Assembly (NCBI GenBank): GCA_949592205.1
Contig: CATIUR010000017.1
Location: forward strand, 496,001-560,000
Length of the DNA stretch: 64,000 nt
Source of the DNA: Helichrysum umbraculigerum
Lineage: Eukaryota; Streptophyta; Magnoliopsida; Asterales; Asteraceae
Reading direction: 5' to 3'
Part shown: positions 13,354 to 25,400 of the stretch, piece after piece
How the letters are laid out: the number at the start of each line of letters is the position of its first letter
Position numbering within the stretch: position 1 is the first letter of the stretch
Position numbers and translations under genes: made by a program
The notes under the pieces: generated by a model
The model's input: the letters and a program-made list of their open reading frames with translations, nothing else
The model's database searches: none
Told to the model about the DNA's origin: nothing

Positions 13354-13560
13354 ATAATGGTGACACATTTGAATGATTAAAATTTAAAAAAATAAGATGA
13401 TAACGTTTACATAATCAATTACTTAAGGAGTTACAATCTAACGACATACCAAAAACTCGTCAATTAAAAGGTTATACAACTCAAGTTAAATTGAGAGACA
13501 ACTTGTAGTGTTATTATATATGTCAATATGAGATAAGACGTATGTTTATCATTTAGAAAA

Positions 13561-13760
13561 GACAAAATTACATGGATCGTCCCTGTGGTTTGTCTCAAAA
13601 TACATTGGTCGTTCCTGCAACTTTTTTTTAGCACTGGTCGTCCTTGTGGTCGCCACATCTTACACGGATCGTCCCTGGCACTAACGACCGTTTACCAAAC
13701 CCGTTAAATCCGATCATGTGTCATGCATGTGAGGGTAAAAGAGTAAATTCTCACACCCTT
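13561..13760. repeat. MULE left terminal inverted repeat
   Basis: About 200 bp, inverted relative to 30882-31080. It contains repeated ggtcgtccctg-like motifs (near 13577, 13607, 13638 and 13668) and ends near gtgagggtaaaa. The 64-codon minus-strand frame over this region is non-genic. Confidence 0.85.
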
Positions 13761-13778
13761 TTCTTATGAGTCACCATC

Positions 13779-15308
13779 TTATCTTTGGGAAACACTTGCT
13801 CTCTCTCCCTCATTCACCATACACCTGCAAACACCAATTAAAACTCCATTTGATGTCTTTTTGATATAACTCACTTTGCTATTCGTTGCTCTCTCTCCCT
13901 CAGGCACCTTCACTTGATGTTCATCACTAGTGGGCATGTAGGACATTGATTCAGCAGTTGTCTCTTGATCTTCGATCTCAGCCATCAAAGCTTCTTCAGA
14001 CTGAGCCTTCCAATCATAAGACCCATCTAACTGCTTAACCACCAAGGCTTTGGAAGACAGAGTGCTTCCCGAACCTTGCTTCCCATTAGCTTCTACCTTA
14101 GGTCTTTGACATTCACGAGCGAAATGACCAATACCCTGACAGTTAAAGCATCTGATCTTGGTTTTATCAAACCCTGATCTATTGCCCAACACCTTTCTAC
14201 CAGTCCTCTTGAGAAAATTCTTAACTTTTCTGGAAACAAATGCTAATAGTTCCTGAAGTTCCAATTCCTCAGCATAGTCAGGATCAAGCTGTTCATACTC
14301 CTCATCGAACAAAATAGGATCATTGAGCTTTCCCTCAATGTAGTTTTCATACGAAGCAACGAATGAAGCAATAACAGAAAGTTGCTGTTCAGCAGATTTC
14401 ACACTTATAGGCATCTTTTGATGCTCTTGAGGTGACTTCTCAGTATGCTTCACTTTAGCTTCACTACCAGCAGAGGAAATAAAACAGAGATCCTCAGATA
14501 TCATTTCACCGTCAGTATCAGTATCACCAACTAACAAAGCAGTGGTCGAACTCGATGACGCATTCGAGAGATTCGTTTTTCCATGATAGATCCCAGGGTT
14601 CTGAACCTGATCAGAATCTGTTTCTCTCGATTTGTTGGCGAAATCATAACCTTTAAGCTTGTCAATGACCTGCTCTAAAGTCATGGTTGCATATCTGGTT
14701 TCATTGTCTGTGATCATTACACCATACATCACCCATTTAGAAGGTAAACCCTCAAGAAACTTGTCGGTTTTCTCCACATCCTCCATAGTGATTTCATGAT
14801 ATTCAATCTCACTTAACAAATGGTAGAAACGTGTGATATAAGCTTCAAGAGTTTCTCCTTTAAATGCTTTAAACAAAGTGAACTGCTTCTTCAGAAGTTT
14901 CTTCTTGCTCGCTTGCACCTGTGGACTCCCTTCACCTTTCTTTTCAAGAGCTTCCCAAAGTGTTCTTGCAGTATGAAATGACTTCAACTGATGAGCTATA
15001 TCTTTTGAAAGACACATTTTGATACATGAATGAGACCTATTTTCAGATTTATAGGCTTCCTTTTGAGCATCACTCATGTTAGCATAGGTGACCACCACAG
15101 TAGCATTTTGAACTGTTTGTGTAGGTGCAGTGTATCCATTCTTAATACACATCCAGATTGACAGATCATGAAATCTACAGTAAGATTCAAATTTGTCCTT
15201 CCAGTTGTGATAATCTTCGATTCTCAACAACTTAGGTGGAACGTTTGACTTTCCCACCTCGTGTTCCATTTCGATCATTCTACTTAAATCAGACATCTTA
15301 AAGTTCAA
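13779..15308 (-). CDS. Ty1/copia-type gag polyprotein, 509 aa, truncated 3' end
   Basis: This is the capsid (gag) protein of a copia retrotransposon. An N-terminal DUF4219-like segment with LLRIEDYHNWK lies near residues 28-38. A UBN2-type gag domain follows over about residues 75-215. A CX2CX4HX4C zinc knuckle, CFNCQGIGHFAREC, sits near residue 388. The start follows an AT-rich leader downstream of the primer binding site and LTR on the same strand. Protease, integrase, reverse transcriptase and RNase H are all absent. The last ~40 residues come from filler sequence: a 17 bp direct repeat (13797-13813 and 13886-13902) encloses a 34 bp copy of sequence from outside the MULE. So the frame is open but the element is a fragment. 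Confidence 0.85.
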   Translation of the reverse strand: MNFKMSDLSRMIEMEHEVGKSNVPPKLLRIEDYHNWKDKFESYCRFHDLSIWMCIKNGYTAPTQTVQNATVVVTYANMSDAQKEAYKSENRSHSCIKMCLSKDIAHQLKSFHTARTLWEALEKKGEGSPQVQASKKKLLKKQFTLFKAFKGETLEAYITRFYHLLSEIEYHEITMEDVEKTDKFLEGLPSKWVMYGVMITDNETRYATMTLEQVIDKLKGYDFANKSRETDSDQVQNPGIYHGKTNLSNASSSSTTALLVGDTDTDGEMISEDLCFISSAGSEAKVKHTEKSPQEHQKMPISVKSAEQQLSVIASFVASYENYIEGKLNDPILFDEEYEQLDPDYAEELELQELLAFVSRKVKNFLKRTGRKVLGNRSGFDKTKIRCFNCQGIGHFARECQRPKVEANGKQGSGSTLSSKALVVKQLDGSYDWKAQSEEALMAEIEDQETTAESMSYMPTSDEHQVKVPEGERATNSKVSYIKKTSNGVLIGVCRCMVNEGERASVSQR

Positions 15309-15309
15309 A

Positions 15310-15735
15310 AGTTAAACTGTTTTTCGCAAATTTAAAAGAAAAATTCTCGATTCGCAAAACTCAACTCAACTCGCAATCTCAGCTCGACTCGCAGAAATTC
15401 GATTCGCAAGTCTCAGTTCGGATCGCACAAGATGTCAGTTCGCAAGTGATCTCGTTTCGCAGGGATCTCGGTTCGCTGCTTAGTTCGACTCGCAAGTCTC
15501 AGTTCAACTCGGTTCGCAGAAACCCTAATCTCGACTCGCGAAACGGCTGAAAAACCCGAAAACAAAAATTTTAGGTATTTTTACGATGGAAACTGGAAAT
15601 TTCGACCGTAACTAAACCCTAAATCGTCCAGAGAGTGTTTTTGATCGTTAATATGTACTAATGCACGTATAAACAATCCGAAAACAAACGCAATCAACAC
15701 TAAAACTCTAGAACACACTCGTATTTAGCCCGAAA
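15310..15735 (-). other. Copia leader with repeated ctcgactcgcaa-type motifs
   Basis: Between primer binding site and gag, about 15350-15550 is packed with short variants of tcgactcgcaagtctcagttcg. No stable open frame is seen. Similar actcgcctcg/gactcgc motifs recur in the LTR at 16010-16125. Confidence 0.7.
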
Positions 15736-15747
15736 GCTCTGATACCA
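15736..15747 (-). other. Copia primer binding site (initiator Met tRNA type)
   Basis: On the minus strand the sequence is TGGTATCAGAGC, the plant initiator-methionine tRNA complement used by many LTR retrotransposons. It lies 2 bp inside the LTR. Confidence 0.9.
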
Positions 15748-15749
15748 GA

Positions 15750-16278
15750 TGTAAGTCCCTAGTTCTAGGATCGATAACTTCGTTATCTGTAGTATTAAGG
15801 TGCGGAATCCCTTAATACGGTGTTATCTTACTAACAACGAATATGTTCTTATTGCGTTTAATAAGACTTTGCTTTAAACGATGGATCGTCAAAGCCTAGC
15901 CGATAGGTTCGGTTTTTCTCTGGTTTTCTGAGTTCGCCGAATGCAAAAATGAAAGTGTTAACGATTTTGCCAAACAAAATCGTTTATATATTTTTGTTTC
16001 GGCTCGGCTCGCATGGGCCTGCGAGTCCAGCCTAACTCGCCTCGTAAGCCCAAGCCCAGCTTTAGCCATGCGAGTTCAGGTCTCACCTCGCAGCTCAACT
16101 CGCTGCGACTTGAGATCTCGACTCGCTTTGCAGAAAACGTATATAATAAATACATAATTCGTCTACCTTTAATATCAAATATTAATAACAAAACGAATAT
16201 GCATTTACAAATCTAAACCAATGTACAAACATAATAATAATTACACTAGTTCTATTTCAAGCTAGATCTGTTGTCACA
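15750..16278 (-). mobile_element. Copia 5' LTR, 529 bp
   Basis: In element sense it begins TGTGACAACAGATCTAGC and ends GGGACTTACA next to the primer binding site, satisfying TG...CA. The matching 3' LTR is missing from the window: gag is cut off near 13900, close to the MULE terminal repeat. Promoter position was not determined. Confidence 0.75.
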
Positions 16279-17270
16279 AGCTATGTCTCAACAGGGATTT
16301 ATAATATAAAATAGAACTATTGTATTCATTCAAATTGAAACACTACGTAGGAATGCTCCATAATATTAGACACATATAGTTCAAAATAATTTGAGTTTAT
16401 TTTGATTACCATGGTCACTCTTAAAATGATTTTTGCCTTACTTTGGGTCATGATCATCTTTAAACAGAAAACACGTTGGCATGGTTATTCATTTTAAAAA
16501 GGGGTGGTGTCTTAATTATTAAACAGTTTCGATAGGTAACTCATGCATATAAACTTCTAGACGTCAAGTTCTTCAAAACTACATATCTTTAGCATTATTA
16601 TGTCACTAGACTATGAAGTGTGCTTATTGACCCTTAAAGTAACAGATATAATTTTAACCACTCTCATTTGCTCGGTAATTAAATTCAGGAGATCGAACAT
16701 GTGAACAAGGGTAAGAGTGAAAACGAAATACAGAAATGGGACTAAGATATATATATGATAGATAGTTTGCTACATTTTGTAGATTGTTTCAAGGAGTAAT
16801 AAGTGAATTATTTACTACGCAATTGATTTGTTAAGGTACGGATTTCATCTTACTTATAAAATGTTGTTTGATTCAATTTGATAAATAGTACGGATTCCCA
16901 TCTTATTTTATAATTTGTTTTATTCAATTGTGTACGGATCTCATCTTACTTATAAAATGTCGTTCGATTCAATTTGATATATAGTATGGATTTCTGAACT
17001 TATTTCTTTCACAAGACTTCGTTTCATTTGATTGTGTACATTTGTATTAAATGAATTATACATTTCCTTGCTACTTTTGTTGGACTTCTGTACGGTTATT
17101 GGCCTCCATTTTGATCTGGATTCATTGTCGTTGTTTGTGACTTGCTATTGGCGTATATATGTGACCATTTGATTTCGTTGTTAGTACTTTGTTGCAAGAA
17201 CCTTTTGTTATCGGTCAACCTCCTTTTCATGTAATTTACCTTATATATGGCCACCGGGTAGTCTCATTGA
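16279..17270. other. Non-coding MULE interior with a 96 bp tandem repeat
   Basis: No gene is recognised. A segment starting tacggatttcatcttac at 16837 recurs at 16933 (offset 96). Confidence 0.6.
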
Positions 17271-20200
17271 CTTTGTTTCTCATTCATTGATCAAGTTGAC
17301 TTTCAATCCAAACCCTCCGATAAAGGGCTTTTCGGTTATATTTGATGACGGTTTCTTTCGAGGGACGGTTTATTGTGGGACGGTCTGACAACCGCTACCC
17401 CACGTCCTCCTCAGCTTTCAAGGGATGGCATTCTAAATCCACATCTCTATTTTCTCTACTCACCTCTCGCTATCAATTCATTCAAATCATCCTCTCAAAA
17501 CCAAAATCAATATAAAATCTAGGTTTGTTTTTTGATTTAATGTCAATTTTCTCTTTTGTTGTCTATTCTGTTTTCTGATTTTGAATTTGATTTCTAACTT
17601 TGGTGCTTCAACAGGGTAATTTTCTTCATGCCTAACTACTTTTGATTTGAGATGGTTTCACGAATCAACTAGATGGTGCTGCAAGGAGGTCGAATTCCAC
17701 CGACATAACAGTGCTTAATCATAGGTGAGAACGTCCAATCGATTTTGACTATTATAATCTATCAATTGCTTGATTTCGTAGTGGTAACATATCTTTTGCA
17801 CGTTTCAGTTTCAATAGAGTGAGTGATCTTCTATGTTCATATTAACTCATTACTTTCCGAATCTTCAATATCGTTGATTTTCACAACCCTCTGTTTAATT
17901 TCATTGTTATCGATTTATGAAAACAAGTGTGTACTTTGATCATAATTGTTTCAATATAATTGTACCATTAATTGGGTTTTCATTTTCGTCTCTTCTCTAT
18001 CAGACAACTATTTGAAATCTCACGAATGAAGTAAAAAGATGGTTCATGTGTGGATCTTCATCTACTATGTTTTTGCCCACCAGGTATTCGATAAAATACC
18101 AATTTCTTGAGAAGTCATTTTTGTTGGTAGAATCAAATTTTGATATAATGATTATGATTATGATGGTATATTTATGCAGGAACAAAACATTGATTTGGGT
18201 AAGGATTGTGAAATCAAGAAGTATTTTTGTCGCTGTCATGATTGGTACTTTTCCCTTTTTCTGTTATATGAAACTGTATGTTTTCCAAAGTAAATATTAG
18301 ATGAATAAATCACAAGTAAAATGGGTTGAAAAGTCAACATTTTTGAAGGCTTTCGTTTGTCATGCGTTCTACATCTGTTGCAGTCTTCAAAGGTGGTCAG
18401 ATGAGTTCCAAATAGTGCGGTGTGGTCTTCTTCCGAATCCAGAAGTTGAAACTTAAGTTCTTTGTGTATGGTACGTCTCAAGAGTCAACATCTTTATTTC
18501 TCTTCCTTCAACTATAAAAATAGTTGTCAAGCTTCTTAAAGCCAATCCCCGGGAGCAATTAATGGTAAGTGAAAAGAATACATTCAAACTATAAGATAAT
18601 TTTCTTATCACCAAACCTTATTCAGACAATTTACCTAAACTTGCTACCGTATGCAGGAAGAGCCAAAGAGCATGAAAAATCCTAAGAAATAGGGAAATAC
18701 ATACTCTGTTTTTTCCCCGAAAATAATACAAATCTGTGATGTCCACGTTTTAGCCTTTTAGGTGTGTTGAGATTCTAAAATTTCAATATATTTCAACAAC
18801 TACTAATATCTTTTTTTAATTGTCATTTATTGATCTAACCACATGATTAATTGTCACAACTAATAAATGAAACGATTGGCTAACAAAGTTGTAGGAGTAT
18901 CCAGAGATATCAGGTTCAAAGGTCGATGTGAATATCTTCTAGAGTGACAATAATTGCTATAGTTAAATGCGTTAAAATGTATGGATCAGGCGGGTTAGCT
19001 AACAGGTCAAAACAGGTTTGGGTTAGAACGCGCCATCGAGGTTAACGAGTTCGGTTCAATATTATGAACTTTTCTGTATGTTAAGTTTTTTAATAAATGC
19101 TATTTTTTCTATCATTGTGTATCATGGATTTCATCAATGGAGATGAGTTCTGGTCTTGCTTTACATACCTTTAGTTATTGTTTTGATAACTTTTATATGC
19201 TGATATAGGATTTCTTCATCTTCAAAATAATATAATGGTTTGGCATTGTGTTGAGTATTCCCTTTTTTTTGGTTCTAATTGAATTTAAAAAAGATAATGC
19301 AATCAACAGTTTCATGGATCATGTAAATCAAGCTTGATTTAAGTCTTAAAACTGATTGTTCAAGATGTTCTAATTTATTCTAATCAAAGAAATGTGGGGT
19401 AAAAAGGCTAAGGTATTATTTATGTCTTATGACTACCCTTTTATTAGATCACGTCATTTTGTTCTCTTTTTCTTATTAACTATCAAAATCTAAATAGTTG
19501 ATATAGTGTGGGTGTTTCGTTTGAGACAAACTCATCTATGGAACAACTTTTCCATCAGCACCAGGGGAGGCTAATCGTGCTTTGCATTTGCTCTTGCATG
19601 GTCATCTCAAAGATACAAAATCAAGAAAGGAAAATCATATCACAGGTTTCTTATCCAACTATTGGTTATGTGACTATGTCACTAGGTTAGTAATCATATT
19701 TAACTTTATTATCGATGTTTGTTGTGTGTTCATTTTTAGTTGGACGCTTCATTTATTCCTATTCATTCATTATCTGTGATAATTTCTCACATGTTTTACT
19801 TATAGTTATAATGGGAACCAGAATCAAAGACGGTGGAAAGTACAGAAGAGCCATACCTGACTATTCTTACAATAAGCTTATCTCTCTGTTCATGGCATCA
19901 AACATATCAAAGGAAGATCCTGGCCTTCCAAGGTAACATGTGTTTTCATTAATCTAAACTATATACGTAATCTAAATGTTCAAGTAGGCAGAGCAGTGAT
20001 TATTATCTTCGGGAGTAATTATTAATAACTCTTCCTCCAACGTAAAATAATTTAGGAAAATTACTACGCATGATTTTAAATGTGTGTCATACTACCTTTC
20101 ATTATCTCTTAACTTGGACGATCATAATGGAGCATGCCAGTCTCAAGCTTCTTTTAAATGTAGGTATACAACCGTCACATTTACTATCAACAACTCAGTG

Positions 20201-22499
20201 TTAAAGGCTATATTATCTTATTTTGGCTCTGTTTTTATCTACACAATGGTCATTTATATATCAGAGGCTATTTTCTCAAATTTTGTTGGGCTACTCTAAA
20301 TAGTCAAATAGATAATGTCTGTAATGTAGCATTTCCTGCAGCAATATGTAGCATGTCTTACAAATTTTCATGATTCTATATTTTGTTTTCTACAATAAGA
20401 TGCAGTTTCTTTCTTATTATAGCTCCAATTTGTGACCTTTTTGTATTTTGTTTTGCAAGAAATGAGCAAGATTAAGGAAGATGAAAAGGTTAGAAATATT
20501 GCCAGGGTGGTAACATTTTGACCTATACAGAAGTTAAAGGAAAGGATCGCTCAAAGTAGAGAATCATTAAAGCAAACAATGAATGAAGACCTCCATATCG
20601 ATTTACAGACATCGGATAAGGATTATTCCAGAATGGTAAGTGGTTGCAGCAACCAATCACTGCATCAAGCTCTTAAACATTGGCAATTATCAACTATATA
20701 TTCTTGAAAGTTCAACACAACAGACAGGTTTACTCTCGTATATTTTACTATTGTCCACACTCATGTTTCTATCTGGATTCTGAGTGTTTATTTTAATTGA
20801 TGAATCAGTTAAATGGGTAAATCATGTTTGCTGAACTTCAACTCTAACATAATAGGTAATAATATGGCCTGTGCTTCCACCAGTTAGGTCCTAATAAGTA
20901 CACAATGTGGAAGCATGTGTTCTTACTCAAAAGTTCAAACTCTAGAGATTCAACTTCCACTTGTATTATGTTTTTGAATGGGCCGTTCTATTTTACAGAT
21001 GTTAAGATGGATATATTAGCATAGACTATAAATATCAAAATAGGCGGATCGGGAGGTCAGGTAGCTGGCTAACCTGGCAATTTCTTAGTTTGGCTCAAAA
21101 TGTGGTAGCTTGGGTTGACCCAAATTTTCTTTTTGTTCCCAATTTTAGATTTTTATAATTATCATGATTACAAAAACTCTTATTACAATAATAGTATAGG
21201 TTTAGTAGGTTCTATACATTAAATGGATAGTTGGGCAACTTTGAACCATTTTGCCACTTTCCCGCTTATGTCTTGCATTTAAGGTGGGTCGGTGGGGTTT
21301 ATCACTTTATTGTGTTTAACCATCTACCAATTATGATGTTTAATATCATTCAAATATTCTTTTGTTTGGAAGTCTATTTCTCTCTCTCTTTGCCCATAGA
21401 TAGTTTTCATTTAATAATAATATTAAGTCTATCAAGTTATTTCTACTGATAGTGTAGTGTTGTGTTTCACATTGTTAGTGTGCAACACTCAAAGAAGATT
21501 TCTTTTAAAATACGATGAATTCCTTGAAAATTTGTCTTGTAAAAGTTTGTTCCAGTGAAAATCTCCATTTGCAATAAGTGTGTTCTTGTGAAGATGGGTA
21601 AAAGGACTTTATAGATTGCAATCTATGTTTTAAATTTTGTCCGGTGAAAGCTCCCGTTGGACTAAGTTTGTTCTTGTGAAAATGCTTAAAGAGACACTAT
21701 AGATTGCAATAATTAGCAATTGTGAAAATGCTTAGTTCCGTTATACATGAGTGACAATAATCTTTTGGTGTGTGCAATTGTTCTGCTCATTTGATTCTAA
21801 CTCTTTCATGGTTTAGGTTTTACTAAACACTTGATAGATGCTAAAAACGTGTTTTCAAATTGTCAGTCGTAATTATGAACTCCAGTCAAAATTTATGTAA
21901 CAAGCAGCTATTATAAGCTAATAAAGCTCTTCCTTTCAATAAGTCATAGAACAAGCTTATTCATCTTTTTCTACATACTATATTTACCAGGTAGTTGGTA
22001 TTCATGGAATCTATTTTGCATTCAGAAACCCCAATGTCGGTCCCTACAAGAAGGCTGGAATGATGGATCACCAAAAGCAGGCTGACTAACTACTTTTAAA
22101 CTGTAAGTAAACATGCTTTCTGATTCATATATTCCTATTAGGTACTTACATTTTCATTTTTTAATTCCCTTATGTCAGTAAATCCACACTTGAAAATCCA
22201 ATTCACCTCAAGTGTTAAGAAGATTGTACTCTTAACACTTTTTTACTTACTGCTGCTCCAACTACAAGTTATAATTTGTTAGCATACTTGGTGGTGGCTT
22301 CCTATCTTTTTCCGTATATCAGAATTGAACTCAATCAACATAACACTACAGCCTCGAAAATAATCAGTTATCATATTCGATAGGGGCATTGTATATCTCA
22401 CCATTTTGTTGTTGAGGTAATATTAGTGCATGTAAACAATTGCTGAATGGAATTGGCAATGGTATATTAGCTTTTTATTAAGAAAGGTAATTTTGTTGG
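17271..22499 (+). repeat. 5,229 bp tandem unit, copy 1
   Basis: Copy 1 is followed without any spacer by copy 2 (22500-27728). Every landmark is offset by exactly 5,229 bp, so there are no net indels. I noted only five substitutions (near 17285, 20513, 21850, 21947 and 22451). The unit starts at ctttgtttctcatt and ends at aaggtaattttgttgg. Either a very recent tandem duplication or an assembly artefact could explain such identity. It contains the gene-like structure described separately. Confidence 0.97.
17430..22089 (+). pseudogene. Spliced gene-like remnant of unknown function, copy 1
   Basis: A 5'-UTR-like C/T-rich stretch (about 17440-17520) is followed by an intron-like segment ending in tttcttcaacag-type acceptors. 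Several exon-like blocks have good splice borders. One around 19553-19650 reads FPSAPGEANRALHLLLHGHL. One at about 19807-19932 has KYRRAIPDYSYNKLISLF and ends at a gtaaca donor. 20461-20508 reads EMSKIKEDEKVRNIAR. 20534-20635 reads KLKERIAQSRESLKQTM and ends gtaagt. A last exon, about 21991-22089, reads VVGIHGIYFAFRNPNVGPY and ends in MDHQKQAD-stop. The last blocks join in frame. Early blocks have stops soon after ATG codons. I do not recognise the family; it is probably a captured or decayed gene. Confidence 0.45.
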
Positions 22500-25400
22500 C
22501 TTTGTTTCTCATCCATTGATCAAGTTGACTTTCAATCCAAACCCTCCGATAAAGGGCTTTTCGGTTATATTTGATGACGGTTTCTTTCGAGGGACGGTTT
22601 ATTGTGGGACGGTCTGACAACCGCTACCCCACGTCCTCCTCAGCTTTCAAGGGATGGCATTCTAAATCCACATCTCTATTTTCTCTACTCACCTCTCGCT
22701 ATCAATTCATTCAAATCATCCTCTCAAAACCAAAATCAATATAAAATCTAGGTTTGTTTTTTGATTTAATGTCAATTTTCTCTTTTGTTGTCTATTCTGT
22801 TTTCTGATTTTGAATTTGATTTCTAACTTTGGTGCTTCAACAGGGTAATTTTCTTCATGCCTAACTACTTTTGATTTGAGATGGTTTCACGAATCAACTA
22901 GATGGTGCTGCAAGGAGGTCGAATTCCACCGACATAACAGTGCTTAATCATAGGTGAGAACGTCCAATCGATTTTGACTATTATAATCTATCAATTGCTT
23001 GATTTCGTAGTGGTAACATATCTTTTGCACGTTTCAGTTTCAATAGAGTGAGTGATCTTCTATGTTCATATTAACTCATTACTTTCCGAATCTTCAATAT
23101 CGTTGATTTTCACAACCCTCTGTTTAATTTCATTGTTATCGATTTATGAAAACAAGTGTGTACTTTGATCATAATTGTTTCAATATAATTGTACCATTAA
23201 TTGGGTTTTCATTTTCGTCTCTTCTCTATCAGACAACTATTTGAAATCTCACGAATGAAGTAAAAAGATGGTTCATGTGTGGATCTTCATCTACTATGTT
23301 TTTGCCCACCAGGTATTCGATAAAATACCAATTTCTTGAGAAGTCATTTTTGTTGGTAGAATCAAATTTTGATATAATGATTATGATTATGATGGTATAT
23401 TTATGCAGGAACAAAACATTGATTTGGGTAAGGATTGTGAAATCAAGAAGTATTTTTGTCGCTGTCATGATTGGTACTTTTCCCTTTTTCTGTTATATGA
23501 AACTGTATGTTTTCCAAAGTAAATATTAGATGAATAAATCACAAGTAAAATGGGTTGAAAAGTCAACATTTTTGAAGGCTTTCGTTTGTCATGCGTTCTA
23601 CATCTGTTGCAGTCTTCAAAGGTGGTCAGATGAGTTCCAAATAGTGCGGTGTGGTCTTCTTCCGAATCCAGAAGTTGAAACTTAAGTTCTTTGTGTATGG
23701 TACGTCTCAAGAGTCAACATCTTTATTTCTCTTCCTTCAACTATAAAAATAGTTGTCAAGCTTCTTAAAGCCAATCCCCGGGAGCAATTAATGGTAAGTG
23801 AAAAGAATACATTCAAACTATAAGATAATTTTCTTATCACCAAACCTTATTCAGACAATTTACCTAAACTTGCTACCGTATGCAGGAAGAGCCAAAGAGC
23901 ATGAAAAATCCTAAGAAATAGGGAAATACATACTCTGTTTTTTCCCCGAAAATAATACAAATCTGTGATGTCCACGTTTTAGCCTTTTAGGTGTGTTGAG
24001 ATTCTAAAATTTCAATATATTTCAACAACTACTAATATCTTTTTTTAATTGTCATTTATTGATCTAACCACATGATTAATTGTCACAACTAATAAATGAA
24101 ACGATTGGCTAACAAAGTTGTAGGAGTATCCAGAGATATCAGGTTCAAAGGTCGATGTGAATATCTTCTAGAGTGACAATAATTGCTATAGTTAAATGCG
24201 TTAAAATGTATGGATCAGGCGGGTTAGCTAACAGGTCAAAACAGGTTTGGGTTAGAACGCGCCATCGAGGTTAACGAGTTCGGTTCAATATTATGAACTT
24301 TTCTGTATGTTAAGTTTTTTAATAAATGCTATTTTTTCTATCATTGTGTATCATGGATTTCATCAATGGAGATGAGTTCTGGTCTTGCTTTACATACCTT
24401 TAGTTATTGTTTTGATAACTTTTATATGCTGATATAGGATTTCTTCATCTTCAAAATAATATAATGGTTTGGCATTGTGTTGAGTATTCCCTTTTTTTTG
24501 GTTCTAATTGAATTTAAAAAAGATAATGCAATCAACAGTTTCATGGATCATGTAAATCAAGCTTGATTTAAGTCTTAAAACTGATTGTTCAAGATGTTCT
24601 AATTTATTCTAATCAAAGAAATGTGGGGTAAAAAGGCTAAGGTATTATTTATGTCTTATGACTACCCTTTTATTAGATCACGTCATTTTGTTCTCTTTTT
24701 CTTATTAACTATCAAAATCTAAATAGTTGATATAGTGTGGGTGTTTCGTTTGAGACAAACTCATCTATGGAACAACTTTTCCATCAGCACCAGGGGAGGC
24801 TAATCGTGCTTTGCATTTGCTCTTGCATGGTCATCTCAAAGATACAAAATCAAGAAAGGAAAATCATATCACAGGTTTCTTATCCAACTATTGGTTATGT
24901 GACTATGTCACTAGGTTAGTAATCATATTTAACTTTATTATCGATGTTTGTTGTGTGTTCATTTTTAGTTGGACGCTTCATTTATTCCTATTCATTCATT
25001 ATCTGTGATAATTTCTCACATGTTTTACTTATAGTTATAATGGGAACCAGAATCAAAGACGGTGGAAAGTACAGAAGAGCCATACCTGACTATTCTTACA
25101 ATAAGCTTATCTCTCTGTTCATGGCATCAAACATATCAAAGGAAGATCCTGGCCTTCCAAGGTAACATGTGTTTTCATTAATCTAAACTATATACGTAAT
25201 CTAAATGTTCAAGTAGGCAGAGCAGTGATTATTATCTTCGGGAGTAATTATTAATAACTCTTCCTCCAACGTAAAATAATTTAGGAAAATTACTACGCAT
25301 GATTTTAAATGTGTGTCATACTACCTTTCATTATCTCTTAACTTGGACGATCATAATGGAGCATGCCAGTCTCAAGCTTCTTTTAAATGTAGGTATACAA

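Larger units (their letters stand above)
6541..13354 (-). mobile_element. Helitron (non-autonomous), interrupted by a hAT element
   Basis: On the minus strand the element starts TCTCTTTATATATATAAAAG (13354 downward), like two other Helitron 5' ends in this window (47320 plus, 60467 minus). It ends in ...gcgggttataaaCTAG at 6541, preceded by the short gcgaattcgc stem. Flanks are A/T, the expected Helitron target, and there is no target duplication. Removing the nested hAT leaves about 2.7 kb. No Rep/helicase frame is present. The interior at 11071-13354 is AT-rich with no gene I can recognise. End pairing is inferred from motifs; the termini themselves are clear. Confidence 0.6.
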
